Assembly: GCA_031271405.1 (NCBI GenBank)
Contig: JAISVT010000014.1
Span: 1-54,062, forward strand
DNA length: 54,062 nt
Source: Candidatus Endomicrobium macrotermitis
Lineage (GTDB): Bacteria; Elusimicrobiota; Endomicrobiia; Endomicrobiales; Endomicrobiaceae
Direction of reading: 5' to 3'
In this document: positions 1-8,900 of the stretch, in pieces
Position numbering within the stretch: position 1 is the first letter of the stretch
Layout: every line of letters begins with the position of its first letter
The notes under the pieces: generated by a model
Databases searched by the model: none
Told to the model about the DNA's origin: nothing
The model's input: only the letters and a program-made list of their open reading frames with translations
Program-made: the position numbers and the translations under genes

Positions 1-137
1 ACTTCCGTCCCCTTGACCAAATTTCATGCAGGACTGCCGTGCAGCAAGAGCAAAAAGTTTTTACATTTGTTAGAATAACCGCGTGCCGGCAGATTATGTG
101 TCCGTTTGACTGCCGTATATTGAAAAGGAGGCGTAAA

Positions 138-995
138 ATGAGCGTGCGTAAAGTGGAAAAAGTCATCGCCGGAAATCAGCAGTATGACGGAGCCGGAGTA
201 AGCCTGAGGAGAGTGCTCGGGAATGATACGGTAAAAGATTTCGACCCTTTTTTGATGCTTGATTTTTTCGATTCCAAAAACCCGGAAGATTATCTCAATG
301 GTTTTCCGTGGCACCCGCACAGGGGAATAGAGACGGTAACTTATCTTATCAAAGGCGAAATAGACCACGGCGACAGCCTTAACAACAAAGGAAAAATTAC
401 GGACGGCTGCTGTCAGTGGATGACTGCCGGAAGCGGCATAATACATCAGGAAATGCCCAAGGCTTCGCCGCATATGCTGGGCATGCAGCTTTGGATAAAT
501 CTTGCGGCAAAAGACAAAATGGCAAAACCGCATTACCGCGATATAAAAGCTGAAATGATAAAAGAAGTCAAAGACGGAGCTGCTGCGGTAAGAATCATAT
601 CGGGAGAGTTTAAAGGGCATAAGGGCGCAATCGAAGGCGATTACGTAAAAGCGCAGCTTTTGGACGTTGAGCTTCCGCCGGACTCAACTTGGGAAACGGA
701 TACCGTAAAAGACAACACTTTGTTTGTGATGGTTATGGAAGGTTCGGGATTGTTTTCCGGCGCGCAGGTCGCGTCAAAAGGAAATGCCGTACTGTTTGGA
801 AAAGGGGATAAGTTTAAAGTTCAGGACTGCAAACAGGGCGTTCGCTTTATTTTGCTTTCTGCCAAACCGCTCAAAGAACCTGTAGCGTGGGCAGGACCTA
901 TTGTCATGAACACGGAAGAAGAGCTTGAAGAAGCCTTTGAAGAGATCAACTACGGCGGTTTTATAAAGGAAAAACACCCGGATTTCAGGGTCTGA
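138..995 (+). CDS. Pirin family protein
   Basis: A cupin-fold pirin of 285 residues, close to the usual family length. The four metal ligands of the N-terminal cupin are all visible: H59 and H61 in WHPHRG, and H103 and E105 in IIHQEM. They match the human pirin ligand set, so the protein should bind one metal ion. Some family members are quercetin 2,3-dioxygenases and others are regulators; the sequence does not decide between these. The ATG at 138 is chosen because a strong AAGGAGG ribosome site lies at 125-131. An in-frame ATG at 39 would add 33 residues with no family likeness. The gene stands alone, and a short GC-rich hairpin follows the stop. Family assignment is firm; substrate unknown. 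Confidence 0.93.
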   Translation: MSVRKVEKVIAGNQQYDGAGVSLRRVLGNDTVKDFDPFLMLDFFDSKNPEDYLNGFPWHPHRGIETVTYLIKGEIDHGDSLNNKGKITDGCCQWMTAGSGIIHQEMPKASPHMLGMQLWINLAAKDKMAKPHYRDIKAEMIKEVKDGAAAVRIISGEFKGHKGAIEGDYVKAQLLDVELPPDSTWETDTVKDNTLFVMVMEGSGLFSGAQVASKGNAVLFGKGDKFKVQDCKQGVRFILLSAKPLKEPVAWAGPIVMNTEEELEEAFEEINYGGFIKEKHPDFRV

Positions 996-1000
996 ATGTT

Positions 1001-1031
1001 CCGGGTCAATGCCTCCGTCCCTCTGACCCGG
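1001..1031 (+). terminator. Short GC hairpin after the pirin gene
   Basis: CCGGGTCA (1001-1008) pairs perfectly with TGACCCGG (1024-1031) across a 15-base loop, just after the pirin stop. There is no T-run behind it, so termination is possible but not shown. Its right arm touches the start of the ATPase remnant. Confidence 0.3.
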
Positions 1032-1216
1032 ATATAAAAGCGTCAAAAAAATTATTGCCGTATTTCAACGAAACGGCTATTCCTATTGCCAAAGGGGTAA
1101 CCGCAATACCGTTGAAAGGTTTTGAGAAAATTTGCAGCATTATGTATTGCCGTCACTCCGGACCAAATGCACGTATTCAATAAAAATTGTCGTTTCACAA
1201 TCGGAATTGCCTCCGA
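1031..1216 (+). pseudogene. Remnant of the 3' end of a DUF4143-type ATPase gene (repeat copy 1)
   Basis: This 186-base stretch matches 3103-3288, the end of the intact ATPase gene plus 78 bases beyond its stop. Read from 1031 it still gives DIKASKKLLPYFNETAIPIA, close to the intact C-terminus. One base is missing from an A-run near 1127-1130 and the stop triplet TAG has become CAG, so the frame runs on to a TAA at 1181-1183. The rest of the gene is absent. The non-coding tail, containing CAATAAAAATTG and ending in TTGCCTCCGA, is almost identical in both copies. It reads as the relic of a second ATPase copy, lost by deletion or left after a move. Confidence 0.85.
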
Positions 1217-1256
1217 AAAGTCAGGCGGGGCGAAATAAATAAAGGGGGGAGTAAAG

Positions 1257-1838
1257 ATGAGGAAAGTATCGGCACTGTTGTTTGTATTTTTGTTTTTTGC
1301 AGGTGTGTCTTTTGCCGCAGGCGAAGTAAATGTAAAGTTGGGCTTGGATCCGGTAGGGAATTTTGATGCAAAGTTAGACCTTGGTGAAGACGCGTCGGAA
1401 TCTTTCAAGTTCGGTTTTAACCTTAGCGCAGAGTATCTGTATCCCGTACACGAAATAGTAAGAGTCGGAGCGGGGTTAGAGTATTTGTTCCCGAGAGAAG
1501 TTGATGTTGAAGAAAGCCCGAAATTTTCATGGCTGCCGGTTTATGCAACTGTTCTTGTAAACCCGATAACCCCGGTACCCGAGCTTTATTTCAAAGGAAA
1601 CATCGGATATACCGTTTTATTCGATGTTTCAAACGCTGATGATTTAGCCAATGAAAAAGGCGGTCTTTATTGGGCTTTAGGAGCAGGTTACGAATTTGAT
1701 TTCGGCCTTGTGCTTGAAGCTATGTACGGCTTTTATTATTCAAGCTACGACATTACTTATGCCGGCCAAACTGTAGGCACCGTTGATATCACACACAGCA
1801 AACTCGGCATAAACATAGGTTATAAGTTTAAACTTTAA
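1257..1838 (+). CDS. Small outer-membrane beta-barrel protein
   Basis: This 193-residue protein has a clear signal peptide (MRKVSALLFVFLFFAGVSFA, cut probably after SFA). The rest alternates polar and hydrophobic residues with many aromatics and glycines, as in an eight-strand outer-membrane barrel. Segments such as GGLYWALGAGYEF and the closing GINIGYKFKL are typical strands. Its second half resembles the barrel of the repeat protein at 29801-31222 (FIPVYAAL against WLPVYATV; GGLYYAFGPG against GGLYWALGAG), so the two are probably relatives. A G-rich ribosome site (AAAGGGGGGAG) precedes the ATG, and a strong terminator follows. The gene lies between the two copies of the 186-base ATPase repeat. 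Specific function unknown. Confidence 0.8.
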   Translation: MRKVSALLFVFLFFAGVSFAAGEVNVKLGLDPVGNFDAKLDLGEDASESFKFGFNLSAEYLYPVHEIVRVGAGLEYLFPREVDVEESPKFSWLPVYATVLVNPITPVPELYFKGNIGYTVLFDVSNADDLANEKGGLYWALGAGYEFDFGLVLEAMYGFYYSSYDITYAGQTVGTVDITHSKLGINIGYKFKL

Positions 1839-1858
1839 TATTTGAATACGGCTTTTTA

Positions 1859-1899
1859 AAAGACCTCCGGATAATTTTTAATCCGGAGGTCTTTGTTTA
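1859..1899 (+). terminator. Intrinsic terminator
   Basis: A perfect 14-base stem, AAAGACCTCCGGAT (1859-1872) against ATCCGGAGGTCTTT (1881-1894), with an 8-base loop and T-rich tail. It lies 20 bases after the barrel protein stop. Confidence 0.92.
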
Positions 1900-1992
1900 T
1901 GGTCAAAACGGCAGTTCACGGTTTACCGCCGCTTGACTGCCTGGCCGGAAAGAGAACGCCGGACTGCCGTTTGTTTTATACAAATATGCATC

Positions 1993-2021
1993 TTGACTTT
2001 TAAAATTGTATAAAATATAAT
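1993..2021 (+). promoter_or_regulatory. Sigma-70-type promoter of the DUF4143 ATPase
   Basis: TTGACT (1993-1998), a 17-base spacer and a perfect TATAAT (2016-2021). The expected transcript start is about 2028, at or next to the ATG at 2029, so the mRNA would be leaderless. Confidence 0.75.
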
Positions 2022-2028
2022 GCTGATT

Positions 2029-3210
2029 ATGAATAGGTATATTAAACGGCAAATAGAAAAAGTTATTTTAAAAGCCTGCAAATATTCTCCCGTAATTGTA
2101 GTTACCGGACCGCGTCAAAGCGGTAAATCTACAATGCTTACGCATTTATTTCCAAAATACAATTACATAACTTTTGATTCGTCCGATTTAAGAATGTCCG
2201 CAAAAAACGATCCTCAGATGTTTATTGAAAATTTGGCAAAACCCGTAATAATAGATGAAATCCAATATGTTCCGGAAATAATTCCTTATATAAAAATTTA
2301 TACCGACAAATATACCGCGTCATTAAAAAATAAAGAAATTGCCGGAAGTTTTATATTAACCGGTTCCCAGACATTTACTATGATGGCGGGACTTACGGAA
2401 TCTTTAGCCGGCAGGATAGCCCTTTTTGAACTTTTTCCGTTTTCATTAAGCGAGCTTGATAAGTATCCTTTGAAAGTCATTGATTTTTATAAACAGATGA
2501 TAAAAGGATTTTATCCGGCGCCGAATGTTTTCTCAATAAATCCGTCGGAATATTACGGGGATTACGTTTCTACTTATGTTGAAAGAGATGTCCGGCAAAT
2601 ATTAAACGTTAAAGACATAAATTCTTTTCAAAAATTTATGCAGATTTTAGCCGCAAGAGTCGGTAATATGTTAAATATTTCGGATGTTGCAAAAGATTGC
2701 GCTATTTCTCACATAACCGCAAAAAATTGGCTTTCGATACTTGAAACGAGCCGCATAATTTATTTGTTAAAGCCGTACTTTGCAAATATTACCAAGCGTC
2801 TGGTAAAAACTCCGAAAATATATTTTACGGATACGGGACTTTTGTCCTATCTTTTGAGATATAAAGATGCCGACACATTGCTTTCGGGTGCGGTTTCCGG
2901 GGCTATATTTGAAAATATGGCAATAATGGAAGCCGTTAAACGCAACAGCAATAATAAAAGCGGAAATGACTTTTATTTCTACAGAGATAATAACGGAGTG
3001 GAAATTGATTTGGTTATTGATAAAGGGCAGGATGTAAGTCTGTATGAAATCAAAGCTGCCAAAACGCTAAAGTCGGATATGGCTAAAAATTTATCTTTGG
3101 CAGATATAAAATCGTCAAAAAAATTCTTATTATCTTTTAATGAAACGGCTATTCCTATTGCCAAAGGGGTAACCGCAATACCGTGGAAAGATTTTGAAAA
3201 AAATTTGTAG
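2029..3210 (+). CDS. AAA ATPase with C-terminal DUF4143 domain
   Basis: This protein of about 393 residues belongs to the AAA_14/DUF4143 ATPases. GPRQSGKST near residue 27 is the Walker A loop, PVIIDEIQYVP is Walker B, and ILTGSQ marks the sensor region. A helix-turn-helix-like stretch follows (ISDVAKDCAISHITAKNWL), then a DUF4143 end with DFYFYRDNNGVEIDLVI and YEIKAAKT, which recalls a PD-(D/E)xK-like core. The family is abundant and often multicopy in anaerobes, and its role is unsettled. The ATG at 2020 overlaps the -10 box and has no ribosome site, so the ATG at 2029 is preferred. The gene is AT-rich compared with its neighbours, and its 3' end is repeated at 1031-1216. Both points suit a mobile gene. 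Confidence 0.88.
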   Translation: MNRYIKRQIEKVILKACKYSPVIVVTGPRQSGKSTMLTHLFPKYNYITFDSSDLRMSAKNDPQMFIENLAKPVIIDEIQYVPEIIPYIKIYTDKYTASLKNKEIAGSFILTGSQTFTMMAGLTESLAGRIALFELFPFSLSELDKYPLKVIDFYKQMIKGFYPAPNVFSINPSEYYGDYVSTYVERDVRQILNVKDINSFQKFMQILAARVGNMLNISDVAKDCAISHITAKNWLSILETSRIIYLLKPYFANITKRLVKTPKIYFTDTGLLSYLLRYKDADTLLSGAVSGAIFENMAIMEAVKRNSNNKSGNDFYFYRDNNGVEIDLVIDKGQDVSLYEIKAAKTLKSDMAKNLSLADIKSSKKFLLSFNETAIPIAKGVTAIPWKDFEKNL

Positions 3211-3288
3211 CCTTATGTATTGCAGTCCTTTGACCAAAATGCACGTATTCAATAAAAATTGTCGTTTCACAATCGGAATTGCCTCCGA
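3103..3288 (+). repeat. 186-base direct repeat, copy 2 (ATPase 3' end plus flank)
   Basis: This copy holds the last 108 bases of the intact ATPase gene and 78 bases of non-coding flank. It is in direct orientation with 1031-1216. Recombination between the copies would remove about 2.07 kb, including the barrel protein gene. The shared flank contains short inverted repeats (CAATAAAAATTG and ATTGTCGTTTCACAAT). Confidence 0.88.
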
Positions 3289-3312
3289 TCAAAGGGCGCG
3301 CACGCGGCGCAT

Positions 3313-3342
3313 TTGATTTTATACTTTAAATTTGTCTAAAAT
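3313..3342 (+). promoter_or_regulatory. Candidate promoter for the Tm-1-like operon
   Basis: TTGATT (3313-3318), an 18-base spacer and TAAAAT (3337-3342). If used, the leader would be about 240 bases long and would include the hairpin and homopolymer tract. Confidence 0.45.
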
Positions 3343-3419
3343 AGAGTAATGGTAAATTTGAATGTTTAGAAAATGCCGGCATACGGCTATTTTTGAAATC
3401 ATTTTTGAACGGAAATGCG

Positions 3420-3451
3420 AATCCGTTGTCTGTTTTTTCAGACAACGGATT
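3420..3451 (+). terminator. Hairpin in the leader of the Tm-1-like operon
   Basis: AATCCGTTGTCTG (3420-3432) and CAGACAACGGATT (3439-3451) form a perfect 13-base stem with a T6 loop, followed by TTGCTTTT. It could end transcription from the ATPase or act as an attenuator. No known riboswitch core was recognised beside it. Confidence 0.55.
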
Positions 3452-3480
3452 TTGCTTTTGCCGCTGCCGGAAAAATAAAT

Positions 3481-3497
3481 AAAAAAAAGGGGGGGGG
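3481..3497 (+). repeat. A8G9 homopolymer tract
   Basis: Eight A followed by nine G, about 92 bases before the start codon at 3590. Tracts of this length are prone to slippage. Here it lies in the leader and not in a coding frame. Confidence 0.8.
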
Positions 3498-3589
3498 AAG
3501 AAGGTACGTGACAAAAGAAAAACTCCTATCCGGATTTTGTAGCTTTCTCGGCCATATACCCGTTAAACAGATAAAAAAGGGAGATATTT

Positions 3590-4789
3590 ATGGGAAAAGT
3601 ATACATTGCAGGCACTTGCGACACCAAGTACCCCGAGCTGCGCTATATCAAGGAACTTATCGTAAAAGCCGGTCTTGAGGCCGTTCTCGCCGACGTAGGT
3701 TCGTACAAGCATGAAAACCCCGTGGATGTTAAAAATACCGATATCGCCAAGTATAATGAAAAAAACCCCGATTTTCTAAACGATATAAAAGACAGAGGCA
3801 AAACAGTTATTGCCATGTCCGAAGCTTTTGAAAAGTGGATTGCCGCGCAAAAGGATGTCGCCGGCATAATAAGCGCCGGAGGCAGCGGAAACACTTCGCT
3901 TGTGACAAGAGGTATGCGTGCGCTGGATATAGGCATCCCTAAAGTTATGGTTTCGACTGTGGCTTCAAGCGACGTTTCGCCTTATGTCGGCGCAAGCGAC
4001 ATATGCATGATGTATTCGGTCGCGGATATCGCAAGCCTCAATTCTATAACAAGAACGGTGCTTGCAAACGCGGCAAACGCTGTTATCGGAATGGTCAAAT
4101 ATAAAACCGGAATACCCAAAGATACGCTTCCTCTTTTAGGGATGACGATGTTCGGCGTGACGACGCCCGCCGTTATGCAGATAAGCGGCATAATGAAAGA
4201 AAAGTTTGAGCCTTTGATATTTCATGCGGTAGGCTCGGGCGGAAAGTCGCTTGAAAAACTTATAGATTCCGGGCTTGTCAAAAACGTAATAGACGTTACC
4301 ACAACGGAAATATGCGACGAACTTATGGGCGGCGTTTTCAGCGCCGGTCCCGACCGCCTGGGCGCGATGATACGCACCGGAATACCTTATGTGGGAAGCG
4401 CCGGGGCGCTCGATATGGTCAATTTCAACGCGGTCGAGACAGTTCCGGAAAAGTATAAAAACCGCAAACTCCACATACATAACTCCAATGTAACTTTAAT
4501 GAGGACTACTCCCGAAGAAAATACGCTTTTAGGAAAATGGATAGCCGGCAAACTCAATCTTATGAAAGGCGAAGTGCGCTTTTTGCTGCCTTTAAAAGGC
4601 GTTTCGATGCTTGACGCCGAAGGGATGCCGTTTTATGACCCGGAAGCGGACAAAGCTTTATTCGATACTCTTGAAAAGTATGTAAATCAAAACGATAAAC
4701 GAAAACTCGTCAAGTTAGATATGCACATAAACGATGAAGCGTTTTCAAAAGCTTTGGCGGACGCGTTTTACGAAATACACAATAAATAA
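3590..4789 (+). CDS. Tm-1-like ATP-binding domain protein (UPF0261)
   Basis: This 399-residue protein matches the UPF0261/Tm-1-like family along its whole length. It starts with a nucleotide-binding-type strand and loop ([17 protein letters not shown]), has the glycine-rich [19 protein letters not shown], and a second half around [15 protein letters not shown] and [14 protein letters not shown]. In plants the Tm-1 virus-resistance protein carries this domain fused to a TIM barrel like the next gene product. Here the two halves are separate genes 11 bases apart. The bacterial role is not settled, although hydrolase and isomerase functions in small-molecule catabolism have been suggested for the family. 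A GGGAG ribosome site precedes the ATG. Confidence 0.9.
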   Translation: MGKVYIAGTCDTKYPELRYIKELIVKAGLEAVLADVGSYKHENPVDVKNTDIAKYNEKNPDFLNDIKDRGKTVIAMSEAFEKWIAAQKDVAGIISAGGSGNTSLVTRGMRALDIGIPKVMVSTVASSDVSPYVGASDICMMYSVADIASLNSITRTVLANAANAVIGMVKYKTGIPKDTLPLLGMTMFGVTTPAVMQISGIMKEKFEPLIFHAVGSGGKSLEKLIDSGLVKNVIDVTTTEICDELMGGVFSAGPDRLGAMIRTGIPYVGSAGALDMVNFNAVETVPEKYKNRKLHIHNSNVTLMRTTPEENTLLGKWIAGKLNLMKGEVRFLLPLKGVSMLDAEGMPFYDPEADKALFDTLEKYVNQNDKRKLVKLDMHINDEAFSKALADAFYEIHNK

Positions 4790-4800
4790 GGAGGCGTAAT

Positions 4801-5625
4801 ATGAAAAACCGTGAAGAATTATTAAAAGTTTTTAAAGACAAAATTGCAAAGAGGGAGCCGATAATAGGCGGCGGCGCTGGTACGGGAATATCCGCCAAAT
4901 GCGAAGAAAAAGGCGGAATAGATTTGATAGTGATATATAATTCCGGGCGTTACCGTATGGCGGGAAGAGGCTCTTTAGCCGGGCTTATGGCTTACGGCAA
5001 TGCCAACGAAATAGTATGCGAAATGGCTCAGGAAGTTATTCCGGTAGTAAAAGACGCGCCCGTTCTTGCCGGCATCAACGGAACAGACCCTTTTACCATA
5101 TGGGATGACTTTTTCGACAAATTGAAACGGCTTGGTTTTGCCGGGGTGCAAAACTTTCCGACGGTGGGTTTGATAGACGGCGTATTCCGCGCAAACTTGG
5201 AAGAGACGGGAATGGGCTATGACCTTGAAGTCGAATCGATAAAAAAAGCGCATAAGGCCGGTTTTTTGACGACTCCGTATGTTTTCAGCGAAGAAGACGC
5301 GGTCAAAATGACTAAAGCCGGCGCCGATATCATAGTATGCCATATGGGGCTTACTACAAGCGGCAGCATAGGAGCGCAGACGGCAAAAACGCTTGATGAA
5401 TCCGTAAAACTTATAGACGCTTGGGCTAAAGCCGCCAAGTCGGTAAGGAGCGACGTTATCGTTCTTTGCCACGGCGGCCCGATAGCTATGCCCGAAGACG
5501 CGGAATACGTATTGAAGAGAACAAAAGAGTGCCACGGTTTCTACGGCGCTTCCAGTATGGAAAGGCTGCCGACGGAAATAGCCATAACAAATCAGATACG
5601 GGATTTTAAAAAGATAAAATTTTAA
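4801..5625 (+). CDS. Phosphoenolpyruvate hydrolase family TIM-barrel protein
   Basis: A 274-residue TIM barrel of the PEP hydrolase-like family (PF09370 type). Marker segments are [17 protein letters not shown] near the start, [47 protein letters not shown] and the closing [14 protein letters not shown]. The length is that of a complete domain. AGGAGG lies just before the ATG, 11 bases after the upstream gene stops, so the two are translated as an operon. The pair repeats the domain order of plant and fungal Tm-1 fusions, which suggests a physical or metabolic partnership. The actual substrate is not evident from the sequence, and the family name does not prove PEP hydrolysis. A strong terminator follows. 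Confidence 0.88.
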   Translation: MKNREELLKVFKDKIAKREPIIGGGAGTGISAKCEEKGGIDLIVIYNSGRYRMAGRGSLAGLMAYGNANEIVCEMAQEVIPVVKDAPVLAGINGTDPFTIWDDFFDKLKRLGFAGVQNFPTVGLIDGVFRANLEETGMGYDLEVESIKKAHKAGFLTTPYVFSEEDAVKMTKAGADIIVCHMGLTTSGSIGAQTAKTLDESVKLIDAWAKAAKSVRSDVIVLCHGGPIAMPEDAEYVLKRTKECHGFYGASSMERLPTEIAITNQIRDFKKIKF

Positions 5626-5647
5626 GGATAAAGAAGCGGTCATGCAG

Positions 5648-5686
5648 CAAAAACCTCCGGCCATTAAGTCCGGAGGTTTTTGTTTG
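5648..5686 (+). terminator. Intrinsic terminator of the Tm-1-like operon
   Basis: A perfect 13-base stem, CAAAAACCTCCGG (5648-5660) against CCGGAGGTTTTTG (5670-5682), with a 9-base loop and a T-rich tail. Confidence 0.92.
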
Positions 5687-5701
5687 TATATGAAAACCCG
5701 G

Positions 5702-5749
5702 CCCCTCATCCGAGGCTTCGCCTCACCTTCTCCCGCAAGGGGAGAAGGG
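5702..5749. repeat. REP-like palindromic intergenic element
   Basis: Two hairpins sit side by side: GAGGC-TTC-GCCTC and CCTTCTCCC-GCAA-GGGGAGAAGG, preceded by CCCCTCATCC. This layout is like the palindromic elements scattered between genes in many bacterial genomes. Only one copy occurs in this window, so its repeat status is inferred from its form. Confidence 0.6.
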
Positions 5750-5847
5750 AAGCAACGGGCCGCAAAAGAAAAGACGGCATATAGGTCTTGCGGAAGGGCA
5801 GTGCAAGCCATTGGCCGTGGCATATAAAGCCGCTTGTTACAAAACAA

Positions 5848-5876
5848 TTGCATATAAAGTAAAAAGGGGCTATATA
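5848..5876 (+). promoter_or_regulatory. Weak promoter candidate for GH81
   Basis: TTGCAT (5848-5853), 17-base spacer, TATATA (5871-5876), which would give a leader of about 100 bases. Confidence 0.3.
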
Positions 5877-5982
5877 TCTGGAGCTTATGCGTAATTATTA
5901 TTTTGATGCGGAAAATCGCGAAAAATAAGACTACAAAAAGATGCGATGTTATTGACGATATAACACAATAAGGATTCGACCC

Positions 5983-8900
5983 GTGAAGAAGTTTTTTATT
6001 CCGCTGATTTCGGCATCATTGCTTGTTTTCGTTTTTACGCAGGTTTCCTTTTCCGGGCCGCGTCCGGATTATCCAACTGCTTCAGCAGCCGGCAGAAGCA
6101 GTCTGCTCAGGGCTTTCCCGGGAAATTTTACAAAACCTAATCCGGGAGGAGCCGCAAGCCTTACGAACTATACTTCAAAGATGCCGGCAGCAAGGCTGGA
6201 TTCTTCCTTTGTTTCTCAGACTCCTTATCCGACAAATAAGTGGTACACCTCTCTTTTTACAAATCCCGTTGATGTCAGTAATACTACACAGAGCAAGTTC
6301 GGCAACAGATTTGCCGTTTCTCCTATGGTCGCGGTGTATTCTTCGAGATTTCCTTACGTATGGGATGAGGGAGACGGCTGGTCGGACGGCGGCGGATACG
6401 GGTATTCTTTGGGCGGGCAAAGCATTAAAGTTGACGCGCAGGGTTATGTTCACGTCAGCAATGCTTTGGCTTTTGCGGTTCAGGGCGCCAAAACCGGTAC
6501 CAATACCGACAGCAATGCCAATATTATTCACGGCTCCTCCCTCACGGTAAAAAGTTATTCGGACTGGGCTGTTACTGCCGTTTTGCAGGACGAAACGGAT
6601 CCTTCCAAAAGAATGACTACGACTTTCGGCAGAGGGTTTGTTTTTACTTATAATACTTTCAGCCCCGGAGTAAATCCGCGATTAAGAGCAAAGTATGTAA
6701 GCGCTGACGGAGACGTTACTTATTATTACGATAATAACGGAACAATGACTGACGCCGGCAACAATGTGACGATAACGACGGATCATATGATGATGAGGGT
6801 AAGAATAAATAAAACCGATACAAATTCGGGTTACGCATTAGGCGCCGTTGTCAACGAGTATCAGTATTTCGGCATATATGCCCCGCAGGGTACGACGTTT
6901 ACGATAAGCCCTTATAATTCGTCATATAGGGCTTATTTAAATATAACTTTTCCCGCCGCCGCGGCGGCCGAGGAAGACAGATATTTATCCATAGCGCTTT
7001 TAAAATCTCCTTCGACGCAAGACGATACCGGAGCTTTTCAGCTTTTCAGGGATTATTACGCTTATGCTTATAATTTTGTGACCGACACGCAGGTAAGCTG
7101 GGATTATGATCAAAGCCGGTCTGAGGTTACTGCAAATTATAATTTTACTTTTGACGCCAAAAGGACGGGCGGCGGTTTTATTGCGAATCAGACCGTGTTT
7201 GCCATGTATCCGCATCACTGGAAAAATCTTGTAGGGACTCCCAACAGAAGCAATACGTATAATTCTATCAGGGGGTTGCTCAAAGTAAGCGCGGGAAGTT
7301 CTTTTTCGACAAAGCATAATTTTAACGGCATCGTGCCTTTTTTGTCTTATGAAGTTCCTCAGGGAACGGAATCCGCCAAGCTCCAATCTTACATCGATTA
7401 CGATGAAACGTTTGAGCCTTCGCAGGCGCGCATAGAAAATGCCTGGAAGGGAAATTCCAATACGTATTATCACGGAAAAGCCGTTGCCAGAGCCGCAAAC
7501 CTTATACCGGTTTTTCATCAGCACGGAGATTTTGCCGCCAGAGACGCTATGGTAAACAAACTTAAAACCGAGCTTGCAACATGGTATTCGGGTTCTTCCT
7601 CAATTAAAAACTTCGGATATGACGCGGCATGGGGCGGAGTCATAGGTTCAAATCCGGGCGGTACTGTCAACGATTTCGGAGCAAGCCAGTTTAACGATCA
7701 TCATTTCCATTACGGATATTTTATTTATGCTTCGGCAATTCTTGCCATTTATGACCCTGAATTTGCTTCGTCTTCGCAATATAAAGGCATGGTGGATCTT
7801 CTTGTCAAAGAAATTTACAATCCTGTCAGAAATGACCCGAGTTTTCCTTTCTTGAGAAATTTTGACGTTTACGAAGGACATTCGTACGCAAACGGAAGGG
7901 GCGGCGGAGACTTTTTTTACGGCAATGACGAAGAGTCCACTTCGGAAGCTATGAACTCGTGGGCTGCCGTATATTTATGGGGTCTTGCGACAGGCAATCA
8001 GGACTGGATAGATTTGGCGGTGTACGGATACACTACCCAGTATGAAGCGACCAGAAACTATTACTTTAATATTGACGGCGATATTTGGCCGAGAAGCAGT
8101 TTCAATCATTCGAGCGTAGGAATGCTTTTTGACAGTACGTACAGATGGTCTTTATGGTGGACGCCTATAATCACGCAGACCGTTATGGGCATTCAGGTTT
8201 TGCCGCTTACGCCGTCTTTGCTTTATATGGGTTACGATACCGATTATGCGGAGCAGTTTTATAATGAAATGTGGAACAATAAAGATACTTCAGGAGAAAG
8301 AAGTAAGCTCTGGAGAGACATTTGGTTAAGATATGAATCTCTTTTCAACGCTCCGCAGGCTTTGGCAGACTGGGACAGTGCAAATTTGTCGGCAAATTTT
8401 CCCGACACTTTCAATACCGGCATAGGAGACGACGGAAGCAGCATGAGTTTTTCGTATCATTTTATACACTTTTTTAATGCCAAGGGTACGGTCGATACCG
8501 GTTATTATGCCAGCGACCCTTCTTTTCTTGTCACAAATAAAGACGGAGAAAGAACTTTCTTCGCGTATAATGCCGATAAACAGCATTCCAAGACCGTGAA
8601 TTTTTATAAACGGGATCAGTCTCAGGCAGCGCCGCGCGCCCGTGCGCTTGCAGCTTCCGTACCGGATGTGCCTAATGTCGGCAGCGTGACGCTTGCTCCC
8701 GGCACCATGGCCCAGACTAAAGATTTTGTCGATTTTGAATATACTTATACGGATATGGACTATACGGCCAATTACAGTTCCAATACCGAAAGAGACGTTT
8801 ACAGCATTTTTTCCGATAACTTTATCGGAGCGGTCTTGGGCGGAAATAACTATCAGGATAATCTTGCGCTTGATTCGTGGGATGGCACCATAACTCATAA

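Larger units (their letters stand above)
3211..3589. other. Intergenic region between the ATPase and the Tm-1-like operon
   Basis: These 379 bases hold the tail of the 186-base repeat, a possible promoter (3313-3342), a perfect 13-base hairpin (3420-3451), an A8G9 homopolymer tract (3481-3497) and a long leader to the gene at 3590. A reading frame here (3415-3678) runs into the next gene in another frame and has no family likeness. Confidence 0.7.
5626..5982. other. Intergenic region before the GH81 gene
   Basis: These 357 bases contain a terminator (5648-5686), a REP-like palindromic element (5702-5749), a weak promoter candidate (5848-5876) and the ribosome site of the GH81 gene (AAGGA, 5970-5974). 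No credible gene was seen. Confidence 0.7.

Noticed and set aside
1905-1972. AAACGGCAGT / ACTGCCGTTT inverted repeat and recurring GGACTGCCGT near 30 and 1961
   Set aside because: Arms of 10 bases set 47 bases apart with no transposase or target duplication are too weak to call a mobile element.
2020-2028. Upstream ATG of the DUF4143 ATPase
   Set aside because: It overlaps the perfect TATAAT box and would lie before the expected transcript start.
4975-5853. A 292-residue minus-strand frame
   Set aside because: It lies antisense to the PEP-hydrolase-like gene, crosses a terminator and a palindromic element, and has no family likeness or ribosome site.
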